The notes under the pieces are model-generated. The model made no database searches. It saw only the letters and a program-made list of their open reading frames with translations, and was not told where the DNA came from. The translations under genes were made by a program, and so were the position numbers. This document shows, piece after piece, positions 1 to 11,531 of a stretch of DNA of 64,000 nt (its first letter is position 1; each line of letters opens with the position of its first letter). The DNA comes from Pseudoscleropodium purum (lineage: Eukaryota > Streptophyta > Bryopsida > Hypnales > Brachytheciaceae). The stretch is taken from the NCBI GenBank assembly GCA_963969395.1, contig OZ017798.1, positions 26,156,173 through 26,220,172 on the forward strand. Reading direction: 5' to 3'.

Positions 1-2459
1 TACATAATTATTTCCAATTCCGGATCTGCACTCACATCACTCTTTACTAAAAACCGGATTACTGTTTCGATAGTTCAAAGGCACCACGCGCAATTCTTTT
101 GTCTCGTATCTAACATCATTACAATAATACTCCCTCAATCCGATCAAGTTATCCGAAATCCGGATTCCTCCTCACCCGTCCTTCTCACATCTTAATACTC
201 AAACAACAAACCAATACAATCCAGATACACGGTTGGAGCCAGAATGTTCACCAAGTGACTCAAATTAAAGAAGGGAATTGAATACACAAAATAATTGCTA
301 GAATGGAATGAGAGGGCAACAAACTTACCTACCCTTAAAAATCAAAATCAAAACCAAAGTCAACGCCTAAAAAGCCAAAAAGGCATCTTGGAAATCAGAG
401 CAACCAACCAATGAACAACCTGGGATATTCGGAATATCCACAACCCAACTGCCCTGACAAATCCGAAACCTCTAAAATAATTCGGAACTCGGACCCACAC
501 TTGAAAATCCCGCTCCGAATAATTATCCTACCTAACTACCTACGCTCTACCTACCCTACCGTGCCTTCTTGGAGCTGCTCCCACTTTGATTGCCCAGAGT
601 CTTCACCGAAGCCTTCACTGGTGTACTCTTTACTGAAGATTAGGTTTAGGGCTTCCGTGAAACCTTGAGAGGCAAGTCTTTTGATTTCGTCTCTTCCTCG
701 GATCCGGACTTCAACACCTCTTCTTTCAACTCCTCAATCTCTTGAATCTCCGAATCCTTGGCTTGTAGTGATTCACTCAATTCAATCTCAACACAATTCT
801 GTTTTGAAGTCGACTGTTGCATATGAGAGAAATTTTGCGAATGAGACCGAGCTGGATTCACCATTACTCCAATCCGTGCATCGAGGTTGCCACGAACTGT
901 CAATTCGGGTACCATAAACTTTCCGACCATAACTTTTCTACACGGTGGGAAAATTGGGACGGAAATCCCTTGTTCTACCGGAACAAACTTCTCACTTGCC
1001 TTTTTCTCTGGCTTAAGTACCACAGGTCCTGATAGAATCCGTGTTTGGCTACTTGAGGATCCTGCAACTAGGGTGAGAATAGACTTCAGTCCCTCCGATT
1101 GGAGTTGGATCGGGCCACTTAAAGCTTGCCAGATTGGAGTCTGTTGAATCAAAATATTCCGGAATATGCTCTTGAGGACTTCTGGAAACCCTTCTAAGTC
1201 GATGGCCCATTCCGAATCCAAGTACCCCAGCAACTTCTGCATGTCCTTCAAAACAATCCCCATGTAGACTTCGAAGTCAACCAAGATCTTTACCATCCTA
1301 GATTCAGTCATGTGCCCTTCTTTCTTCAACCAAGCGGTATAGAGGTCACCTCGGATCACCGTATGTTCCGGAACCATGAGGTGTTCTTTGAGGTCGTGGA
1401 TGAATCGGAGAGCCTCCATCTCCTTCCGTCTCGCTGCGTTCAACTCCCCCTCTATCCACTTAAGTTGGGACTTGAAGCTATCCTTTTCTTCTTCTAACTT
1501 CCGGATTTGTTCCTCCTTCTATCGAAACTCTTTCGAATTCGAACGTTTCTAGATCTCCTCTAAAATTTGATTCGACTCCACCTTGAATTCGTTTGCAATA
1601 AGAAGCACGTGATCCTCTAAGTTGCCATACATTTATTTGGCCTGTTGCATCCATTGGATTCCAACTTTGAAGAACTCGAGCTCTTGGAGATGTTCCGGAT
1701 CTGGTATTGGTTCCTCCCGTTCTGATGTTGACGCCTTCCCCCATGTTGCCGAATCTGTAGACTTCCTTCATTTCCAGTCCATTGTTTCTTCTTCCTCTTC
1801 TGATTGCTCTTCTTTGGATTCCTTCTCCTCCTTCTCCTCCTTCTCTAGCTCTTCCGTGAGGCCGTATTTCAGGATCTCAACTCCGGTGTTGTACTCAATC
1901 ATCTCCTTGGCACTCAAGACCTCCTTTTAGTGATAGAGGTAGAACAGATACAGCATGATAGGGTTATACTTTGCTTGGCCCACGTGCTCTACTAGTTTGC
2001 CTATGACTCCTTCAATCACTCTCCCCCAATGTACAATCTGGTCCTTGAAAGCTCCGAAAATGGTGTCGGTCACCATGACCAAAACGCGGGTAGGCTTTTC
2101 CAAATACAAGATTGGAATTAGGAAGTTTAGTACCCGTCTATGCCTCTCATTTTTACAGTCACTAATGGCAAATCCTTCCTTTGAGTGGACTTGACTCCAG
2201 AACTTTCCGGCGACGTACTTATCCGCTCTTCTGGTTAGTCCGAGCCCATTCTTTTTGAACGAATAGACGTCTGCCTAGATGTCTTCCGTCCAAGCTATGG
2301 ATCGACCTCTTATTGTTAACTTGCACTGATTCGGAACTCCGTAAATGAATTCTTGAATCATCTCCTTATTCTTCATGCTCCACACCCTATTTAACAATCC
2401 AATATACCTAATACACATGAGGTCCTCCTCTAACTGCATTACAAAGCTTAGGACTGATG
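1..2459 (-). mobile_element. Partial, decayed copy of the TG...CA gag-like element seen at 51362-54632
   Basis: Read on the minus strand, broken reading frames between about 2450 and 646 match the protein encoded at 51792-53450. Shared stretches include EKPTRV followed by DTIFGAF (other copy NTIFGAL), and SRMVKILVDF (other copy SRMVRILADF). The match begins near 2450 (QLEEDLMCIRYIGL against QLMEDLTSMGCLGF), and the sequence beyond 2459 is unrelated AT-rich DNA, so the 5' end is lost or interrupted there. The noncoding 3' part runs off the left window edge; it keeps CCGGAT-rich sequence and a GAGTCACTTGG segment also found near 54570 in the other copy. Several stops and frameshifts make it non-coding now. 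The homology is read by eye and is strong over the middle region. Confidence 0.8.
646..1443 (-). pseudogene. C-terminal coiled-coil part of the gag-like protein, decayed copy
   Basis: This open stretch of 265 codons is the longest intact piece of the decayed copy. It matches the C-terminal third of the protein at 51792-53450, including the SRMV(K/R)IL motif followed by a charged helix, and ends in an acidic and lysine-rich tail. It has no zinc knuckle and no enzyme motif that I can see. It is not expected to be expressed as a full protein. Confidence 0.6.
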
Positions 2460-3149
2460 AATTGTTAGAAATTATTATGTAGTTACTATTTTTTCATGGG
2501 TGCGTACATTAACTTGCAAGTTATCACATTGTTACAATACACATGATTATTGTAAAGAATTGGCACTACTTTATAATATGTATTAACCATGATACTTTTA
2601 AATGTTAATCACAAGTGCGTAAAAAACAAAAATTATACACAAAAATTTATTATCTTTGTTGTGCATTTTATGTATGTTGAAATACTCAAAAAATACATGA
2701 CAATAATGTCATTGCTATTTGCATTGTAATATTCTTATTAAATTATATCAATGTTCCGAAAACAAATATCATTTTATTTATTAGTAATTTTTTTCTTAAT
2801 CAAATTTCTTACATTATATTTGTGAAAACCTGATTCAACTAAATCCATCCTTATTATAAGCCATCAAATTTTAGCTTGAACAAACTCCATCAATAAGCCA
2901 TCAAGAAACTTGATAACATAGAGAAGAAATTGAATCCATCAATAGGCCAACAAGAAACTTAACAACATAGAGAAGAAATGTTCACAAAACTTTGATGAAA
3001 TTGATGTGTGGAGAGGTCCTTTATATACAGAAATCTATCATTTGTCATGGCAAAGGATATGGAATAACTTGAAGATGAAAGCTTCAAGCTCATTGTCAAC
3101 TTATTGTAGTTGGTCAGTGTAGAAATTGTATTCAAAGTAGATGTTCAGG
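2460..3149. other. AT-rich intergenic sequence with a 49 bp tandem duplication
   Basis: No gene is visible. A 49 bp unit beginning TCCATCAATA is repeated twice in tandem with a few differences at 2886-2980. The rest is AT-rich sequence without recognisable structure. Confidence 0.6.
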
Positions 3150-3470
3150 CCTCATTTAGGCATAGTTAATCAACTTTTTCTTAAAAATTTTGAACTAAGA
3201 AAAGTTGTCCAATGAAACTAAATTTCACTTACAAAAATACGTTTGTGATTTAGAGATTTTTATAAAAATTTATGGACAAAATTCAGAGACAGGTTTATAA
3301 ATGTAAAAAAAAATTGTCCATTCCAACTTGTTTCTGAATTCTGTCCATAACTTTTTATAAAAATCTCAAAATCACAAACAGATTTTTGGAGGTGAAATTT
3401 AGTTTCATTGGACAACTTTTCTCAGTTCAAAGTTTTTAAGAAAAAGTTGATTTATTATGCCTCAATGAGG
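3150..3470. repeat. Foldback (hairpin) MITE-like element
   Basis: The two halves are inverted copies of each other over roughly 135 bp per arm. The left arm starts CCTCATTTAGGCATA and the right end, reverse-complemented, starts CCTCATTGAGGCATA. Both arms contain the same block around GTTGTCCAATGAAACTAAAT. The arms differ at several positions, so the element is not recent. A clear target-site duplication was not found, so its superfamily is open. Confidence 0.75.
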
Positions 3471-4533
3471 TTTAAAGTGTGCTGATTTTACAAAGTTAAC
3501 TTTTCAATCGACTTACTACGAAAGTTGTAAAAAAAAATTTTAAATGCAATGTTAGTACAAAAACTACGCATGGACATGATGTAGTGTGATTATTGCACTA
3601 ACTTCATATATCTTAAATTAGCACTAATGTTGCATGAAGTTAGTCGCCTATCGCTAAACCACGGAAGTCATGCATATTTTGTTAAGCATAGTTATCGTGC
3701 AACTTTAGCACTTTATACTCAAATATCAATAGCATGCGCAAATTGCATAGTGCTAGTGAATGTTAATATCATGTGGTAATAATATTTTTGAATGAACAAA
3801 TGTAACATGAAAACAATGTCCGACAATAATTGTACGATTACTATTGACAATTCATGACAAGGGAACTTTGTAATGTGCACTTGGTGAGCTGGATCAAAAG
3901 GAATAACCAGACAAACCATCCGGGCTACAACTCCAGACTTTCGTGTAGCCAGGTCGGTAGTCACCGCCATGAATCACCGACAACTAATAAACCTAATCTG
4001 GTACTAATCCTTTCGTCTCCTTCCTATCTTAGTTGCTATTTGACCACTCTTTCTCTCAACTATACGTTCATCAAGTTCAACAAGTAGAGAAGGAGAGAAA
4101 GAGAAGTGGTGGTGGGTTTAAGTACTCAATGGGTGGCCAACAATTCCTAGTGGAGAACAGGTAGATGACCATTCCCATAACGGTCTCCTAGTTTCCTAGA
4201 CTAGAAGTCTAGAATGTAGATTTGGGGAATCTGGTACTTTTCCGGATTCCAGATCTGTATCAGATTTGTTTCTGTAACGTTACTAACAATTTTATCAACC
4301 CAAAAAATGACTATTTCTATTATAGTTGTAGTATAGCAGCAGTCTCTAGAGGTTACCAAAAAAAATGAAATTTGCAAGTCTATCTAATCCTAATTCTAGA
4401 CTAACTTATCCGGTTTGAGTTTTTGTGCTCCCACACATATAAACAAGAGTTCCTTGCATTTAAGATGTAGTGTACCACAAAATGGTGTGACAAAAATTTC
4501 TAGGACTTATGGAGTATGATTACATGGAATCAT
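3471..4533. other. Intergenic, no gene seen
   Basis: Open frames here are short and have no recognisable motif. I see no RNA gene or repeat that I can support. Confidence 0.5.
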
Positions 4534-4758
4534 GCCTTGCAAATATGGTATCCTAACCTCCTTATTCTCTCTGAACTAGCTTGTGTGTAGTGTATTTCTA
4601 CAGCAACTTGTGAACATGCTTTTAGTGTGCAGAATTTGATCAAGACACAAGTTAGGAACTGATTGGGCTCTAAGAACTTAGAAGCAAAGCTTAGAATTGC
4701 CCTAAAAGGCCCAAATGAACATATAGATGACATTATATGTGATGTTATATGTCTTTAG
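4534..4758 (+). pseudogene. Relic of a hAT transposase C-terminal dimerisation domain
   Basis: In one plus-strand frame the sequence reads WYPNLLILSELA, then STATCEHAFSVQNLIKTQ, then LGSKNLEAKLRIALKGP, with in-frame stops before CISTATCEH and in the RN*LG position. This is the signature of the hAT dimerisation region (pattern S-x-A-x-C-E-R-x-F-S followed by K-x-x-x-R-N-R-L). The stop in RN*LG fits a CGA to TGA change. No terminal inverted repeats or N-terminal half were recognised, so this is a fragment unrelated in sequence to the large hAT at 41179-51214. Confidence 0.75.
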
Positions 4759-6904
4759 AAGAATGATAGCAAGTATAGGTTCTTATTTGCTAACCCCACT
4801 TTTTATTTGAATGCTCCAAGTGGACCTAGTGTTAGTGATGCTTCTTGCTTAGGTGTTGTATTTGACTATGGTGTTAGTGATACAAATTTGTTGTGACTTG
4901 AAATACTAACCATACTAACCAGCCTCCGGAAAATGCATGGACCCTCTTTTGGATCCTTGCATTTTCCAAAGACTACATCCTTCAATCCTTGGCCCTAGAA
5001 TGGTAGGGACTTGGCCAGGTTCAATTCCTGCCAAGGATATTTAAAACTCAAAGTGAGCATAAAAATATAGAACTAACAAAAAAAATTTGAAATAAGAAAA
5101 AAAATATGGAAGTACATAAACTAGCCCCATTTTCCTCACAAAGGAAAATAGCCAAATGGAAAACAAAAAATCCAGAAAATTGCCAAATCACAATAGAAAA
5201 AGGAGGATTTCAAGTGAACCAATTTACACTCTCTAGGTCAACTTCCGGGTAAATTTTCAAAAAGTCGAATCACCTTCAAAAAGTATGGAAATGATTTGAT
5301 TCCTGTACAAAACTCCCCAAACTCTAGTTGCCACCATGGGTTACCAACAATGTCTTTGATTTTGGCTTGAATGATGACACGCTTATAAAAATAGTTGTTT
5401 GTACTCCCATTCTTCAAACCCAAGTGGATTCAAGTAACAAGGTTATGACTCTAGCAAAGACTCTTGACCTCTTGAAGACTAAAGACATCATGATTGCTTC
5501 ACTACAAAGCGATGTGAAGAAGTTGCGATTTGAATGCGAACACAAAAATGCTCTCATTTCTTAGCAATCTACAAAACTACAATGGTTTTAAAAAAAAAGC
5601 TTCACACTTTGACTTTGTTGGACATGGATGATGGCTTTGTTGAGCATGAGCCACATCATTTGGACACTAGTGTAGGGGGACCTTACTAGGGATGTCCTTC
5701 ACCATTCTCCTCTTGCCAAGCTTACCAAATGTTTTTCAATTATTCCAAGTGCACTTTCACTATTATCACAGGAGATACTACCAATGACAAAAATGATCTT
5801 TATAGAATCCAAGATTCATATGTTGTCATTTCCTATGATTGTACATCCCATATATATAGTCACAAAAAAGGACTAACCTTTAAAAAGAAAAGAGAGTGCT
5901 TCAAGCATGGTTGTCATAGTTCATGGCTACATAATACTATTAGAAGGTCATGTGCATCCCTTTCATGAACATATCACAAGTTACTCCAAAGTTGGAGAAA
6001 GTTTCAAAAAACTTCATTGTACATGCTCTTGAATGAAAGTGCAATCTCATGTCACGAGCATTACTGGAAGATATGTTTTCCAATAACATGCCCACGTTGA
6101 GCTTGGTGGAAAAGAATCTAATAGATTGGACACAAAATAATTGAAACCACCCAAATCACATATTTCGCCACAATGAAGTGGAGACATGAAAGCTTTTGTA
6201 CTCTACATTGCATCTTTTTTAAGTCTAGAAAAGACAACTTGCATTGACAATTTTCCTTCTTAGTTGCGTAAGCTTGCAATTGTTGTTGATATTATGGATT
6301 TTTTTGGCTTTTGGCTTCAAGAATTGCATGGCCTTCATGTTGTATAAATTGCCAAAAACATCAAGTGTTCAATGTAATTGTACCACAACAAAAAGAATTT
6401 CAAATTATATGCCAAATTAAAGAAAAAAAACTAATTTGCAAAGTCTACTCCTTGTCTAAATTATTTACAATATAGTAGTGTGGATAGAGCCACTACTTCA
6501 AGTCCCACCCCAACCTAAGATTTTTTCCTCTTTGAGTCCCCCTTTTTATTTGTAGAAGCCCATTTACTAGTCTAAATCCCCTTCACCTACCAAAAGCCCT
6601 TCTTCATTCTACCAAGCCTCTTCCCATTAAAACTCCTTTAGAAACATCAATAGCTTCTTGTAGACCCAATTTTGGGTAGTTTTTTTCCTTCTTAACTTAC
6701 TCATTGAACTTTGTTTGCCTTGTGCTATCCAAACAACATGCACCATTTTAGACACCATAACTTTTCACTCAAACATCTAATTGGAGTTTTTCTTTCACAC
6801 ACAAGTATTCATTGTATACACCTTGTGTCCAAATTTCAAAAGCATCTCTTCTAAATTGACTTTTGTAGAAACCTACTTGGATTTCCAATTATCCATTCAA
6901 CAAA
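4759..6904. other. Intergenic AT-rich sequence, no supported gene
   Basis: A 78-codon plus-strand frame at 5328-5564 has a heptad-like stretch (KTLDLLKTKD, SLQSDVKKLR) that could be a coiled-coil relic, but nothing flanks it that supports a gene. The remainder shows only short frames. Confidence 0.45.
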
Positions 6905-7870
6905 CAATCATCCTTAACCTTTTAACCCCTAAATGCCCAAACTATGTTTTTTGGCAACATAGAAATTTTGGACAACTCACTAAAAATGGAGTTTTTATTT
7001 ATTTTCTTTGAAAATTTAACACAATATATGCCTAAAGGGTAACTTTAAGGCCCAACAATTTTCATGACTTTTGATTATATAATTAAAAAGTTATTATATG
7101 ATATGTAATTTTCATTGCTTGACGGGCAACTTGGGCAATAAAAAAAACTTCTTTAAAAATCATTTTTTTAATAAATTAAAATTTGAAATTGGTTCTCTTT
7201 ATTTTCATATACTTAGAGAGCTTTGAATTATTCCATTTTGATCAATGAATCAAAAATTATGAGGAGTTTTAGTTTGTGGGAGTTTGTTGGTCATTATTGA
7301 ATCTCTACTCTATGACAAACTTTGAAGTCCCTTATTTAACTTAATTTTCAATATTTTTGGAAAAAAAATAAAAAAATTTGATATAGATTGTTAATAATAG
7401 CACTGCAATCGTTGGTATTGGCATTTTTCAATATCAAAAATAAATTGTTAACAATTTAGTATTTTGAATCATTCTCTATTTGTTTCTACTTACTATTTTT
7501 TCCTATATGTTGTATGATTCCAAATGATCTAAAATTTTTCAAGCATGTAGCCAACTTGACTTGAAAAATGAATTCAAAGAGTAACCACCATTTTAGACAT
7601 TTTTTCTTACAGATGTGACCTTCTGAAGTGCAGCTACCTGGATTTTCATAGGGCCCAAAAGGGAAATGTATCACTTCAAATGCTAATATCTTGCAATCTA
7701 CATGGTCGGAATTTTTGAAGTTTTTTCTACATGTTTTCAAATAAGCTTACTACAAGATCCTATAGCTACATGTATCCAAAAAAAATAGAAAAAAAAATTG
7801 GTATATGTATTGGGTACTTGCAAGAAACACTTGCCAGTTTTGGGTCAAAATGGCCTTATTACTAGAATTT
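6905..7870 (+). repeat. Dispersed AT-rich repeat family, copy A
   Basis: About 950 bp aligns by eye with 31420-32370. Shared landmarks in the same order include AAGGCCCAACAATTTTCAT, ATTCCATTTTGAT, AATATCTTGCAATCTACA, and ACTA(C/T)AAGATCCTATAG. A tail resembling the end of the other copies (TTTTTTGGTGAAAAAATAGTC, then TTTAGGGGTTA) lies at about 8565-8605, so this copy may extend to there with extra internal sequence. There is no coding capacity that I can defend. Confidence 0.7.
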
Positions 7871-10800
7871 CGTGACTTTTGGAAGAAATTTTTTTAAAAT
7901 AAAATAAAATGTGGATAATTTGTAAAGCATTAAAAATAGTACGTGTGTACAATTTCAAGCCTAAAAAAATTTATCTCTAAAGGTTATGCCCAATAAAAGA
8001 GGCCTAGAAAAACACAAGAAAATGCATACTTTTGAATTTGATTTTTAGAAAATAGTAAAAAATTTGAAATAATTAAAAGAAAAAAAATCCATTTTTCTAA
8101 TTTTTTCTCTAGTCCCATGTAAATAAAAAATTCATTATAAATTTTTTTTCCTCTTCATAGTGCTTGCGCAAACAGTGTCCACTTTCAACCCATGTGCAGC
8201 CCTTACACCGAGTTCTTTGCCAAAAATCTCATAAGAAGTCTTTAGAATGTTAGCCCACCTACAGCAAGTCAAAACTTTGGCTTCAGAATCACATTTCTAG
8301 TCCCCAAATAAGACTAAGAACCCCCAAAACAACCAAGGTAGACATCCAATCGGGGTCACCTTAAAAATAGTAAATTATTTTTTAAAGAATTGAAAAAATT
8401 ATTCAATATCTAGATCAACAACATGCACCTCTCTTCCAAATTTCAGCTAAAATGGTCTTAAACTGCAAAAATTATGAAGAAAAACACCTCCATGGACACT
8501 AAGGGGATACAAAAAATGACAAGTGTTTCTTGTAATCACCCTACTAAAAATGGTAGTTTGGAAGTTTTTTTGGTGAAAAAATAGTCAAAATCATTTAGGG
8601 GTTACGAGACGAAGCTGGGTGTCTACATAACTCATTAGTTTCTATTATTGTGTGAATTTTTTATTTAAAAAATTGTGAAAGCACTCATTGAAAGTCAAGC
8701 TATTGTAGAAGACCTTCTCTTTTGACAACAAAATTCCGTAGATGAATAGTTGAACTTCTGTCCCTATTACAAGGACTCCTTGTCATCCATTGGATAGCAA
8801 ATGTCCTTGTTGATGTTTAAGGGTTAAGTCCTTAGTTCAAAAATTGGAGTTGGCTCAGGAGCCATGTAAAACCATTTTGTTCACTGGTTGTAGATCCTTG
8901 TCAAGGATGAAATACGAGACCCCTGCCTGTTTGCTGCCTGATTGGTAAACAATGTTCTGTCACATGATCCAGTCTCCGCGTAATTTCTTCGAAACCTGGG
9001 TTACGTGCCATATGGCAGTGGACGGCGGTTCCGTGAACTAGTTGAATCGGCTCTGAACTAACGGCGTAAAGGGTTCGAAAAGAAGAGTGAATGTCTCGAT
9101 CAGAAATGGTGCATAGGTCGCAACTCCGAAGTCTCTACCCGCATCGTATGATGCACCCCGTAAGTCGCAGCCTCGGAGATGGTGTGAGTCACACCTGCTC
9201 AGATTTTTTGCACTTTCCGCCAAAGTGAGAACCATCTGCGTAGATGCACCGTTGTCAATTGAACTCAACGACTTCCAATGAAACCCTCACGAAACTCAAA
9301 CGTTCAAGAATTTCCATTTAATTCTTGTGAAAGTTACACACGGCGATTCCTATGGCCACTGCTTTCACACGGCATTGTCCTCACTTAGTTTGTTGCCACT
9401 TTGTATGTAGATGTGTATGAAAATTTTTATTTTTATTTTTAAGAGATGAAGCTACATGTTTTCTATACTTCATGAAAATTTTAAATTTTTTTGAGAATTT
9501 TTCTTTTTATGCAAATTTTTGAAGAAAAAGTGAAAAAAAAAAAAAAATCATGTCAAATAAAAAATTATCTCAAAAAATCTGAAAATTTCACCATGTGTGT
9601 GCATTACAGTGAAAAACATCATGGTGTAAATTCAGTTTCCGTATCATTATATGATTCTCATTTAATTCTCATTAAAAATACAGCTGAAGTTCAAATTACA
9701 ATAGAATATTCACTTTTACGAATTTTTCCAAAATTCAAATTGGAGTAGAAACTAGAGTAGAAGACCTTCATTTCATTAGTTGGACTTAAACTCAAAAAAA
9801 GTCATTTTCAAGGAGAAATTTCAGATTTACTCAATTTCCCAAAATAAACTGAAATGGCAAATTTTGCCATCCGTTTTTTTTCATTACTTCTCAATTATAT
9901 GGAAATAAACATCAAATAGACCAAAAACTCCATTGGACACTCTTTGTAACTCAACATACAAGGTCATTTTAAAAAAAAAGAATGGATGAAAAATCTATTG
10001 TTGAGGTCTTCTTATGACCACTTGAAATCATCCAGAAGCCACGAAATGGCTCCTGGGCATTCCAGGGTTAACATGAGATTGGACAAATTGAACAAACACA
10101 GGAACTTTCTCTTAGCAGGAATTGAACAAAAGATCTCATGTTTGTTCCTCATCGATCTTGTTGCAACTACTAAACGAAAATGTTTCTTTCTTTTCTTTCT
10201 TTTATAAACATATGAAGGAATTTTATTGCAGGGAGTAGTGTCGCAAGACCTACATTGGGTGACAATGTTATCACAACATTGGTGAAAATGTCTCTTTCAA
10301 GAGAGGGCATATTTATCCAATAATAGATTGTTGTAAAGTAAAATCCAATGCTAGTAATCACCCAATTCTGATATTTATTGGACCCTTTCATTTATATCAG
10401 TTACCCACCAATTTCCACAAAAGTGTGTAATTCATTTTATTTAAGCACGTAATTGAGTGCTATTGTTAAAGAATGATATCAAATCTATATCTATTTACAT
10501 ACGTTCTAAGGCTGATAAAGATGTGGTTCATTAAGTGTTGGTTATGGTGGGCATTGTGAACAAATGCTTGTTATAATATGTTGTCCCTTTAAGTAATAAA
10601 AGAGGTGCTTTTAGAATGTTGAACTTGTGCTTTCTAAGCACTCATCAAACAAGATTAGGGTAGGTCAATAATCTTGAACCTTTTTAAGATGGTTGTGACC
10701 CCACCGAATGATGGTTTTATATTTTTGCAACAAGCATACTTGAAAATTCCTAACAATTTTAGTTCTTATTATACTAATATGCTTCCACTTGTATTTGTGT

Positions 10801-11040
10801 TTACTCAACTAATTCTTTCTCTAAATTTAAGGCAACAATAATATAGGCATATTATTGTTGCACAACATCCAATCTGGGTGGTCATAGGCTGTTCAACCTT
10901 ATTTCTTTTCTCAACGGAAATCGCAGAATTTTTGCTTCAAAAATAAATAAAAATAAATGTAATCCAATCACTCATGAGGGCCCCGACTGAGCTCTGACCT
11001 GCGCAGCAATCTGCACGCTGAACGAAGCTGGTGACGAATT
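7871..11040. other. Intergenic sequence, with a lower-AT island at about 8940-9310
   Basis: Most of this stretch is AT-rich and without genes. The segment around 8940-9310 has a visibly more balanced base composition than its surroundings but only short frames, so it may be a relic of a gene or promoter. Confidence 0.4.
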
Positions 11041-11531
11041 TGTGAGGAAATGAGAACACACACGGACTCGGTGTGGCGTACCGACTGCCGGAAGCAATCG
11101 CCACTTTATAAGATGATGTCAGTAAGGTTGTGGCAATGGCTAGACTTGCTCTCGAAGGTCGAGGACAGTAGTGTATGTATTTGTCACTTCAAGCATTTCA
11201 TGAGTGGGAACTGTTTTATTGAGGGATCACGCAATTGAGCTCACTGGAGAAATCTTTGGAGAGATCACTGGGAAGCTCAATTCGGATACAACTACTGCCA
11301 AACTCTCTACAGATCAAATTTGTATGAAGTTCTTTAGCCCAGTCAAGCTTATAGCACTTGCTAATAGAAGGATAAATAAGTACGAATTGATGTGTTTCTA
11401 TTGGTAACAGAGTTCCCTTACGGTTTCACCATCCTCAGCCTTAAACTTTGAGTCTTCGTTTCCTTACTGAGCATTGAAAAGTGCTGGCAGGGTTTGATTT
11501 AAACGTGATTCAATCGAGACTTTGATTTGCA
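11041..11531 (+). promoter_or_regulatory. Putative promoter and 5' leader of the BBE-like gene
   Basis: The sequence leading to the ATG at 11532 is less AT-rich than the flanks. It contains possible TATA-type elements CTTTATAAG (about 11104) and GATAAATAAG (about 11371). Which one is used, and whether the leader contains an intron, cannot be decided from the sequence. Confidence 0.3.

Noticed and set aside
4990..5045. tRNA-like box B (GGTTCAATTCC) with a possible T-arm
   Set aside because: No acceptable acceptor stem, D-arm or anticodon arm could be folded around it; it might be a SINE relic, but the evidence is a single box.
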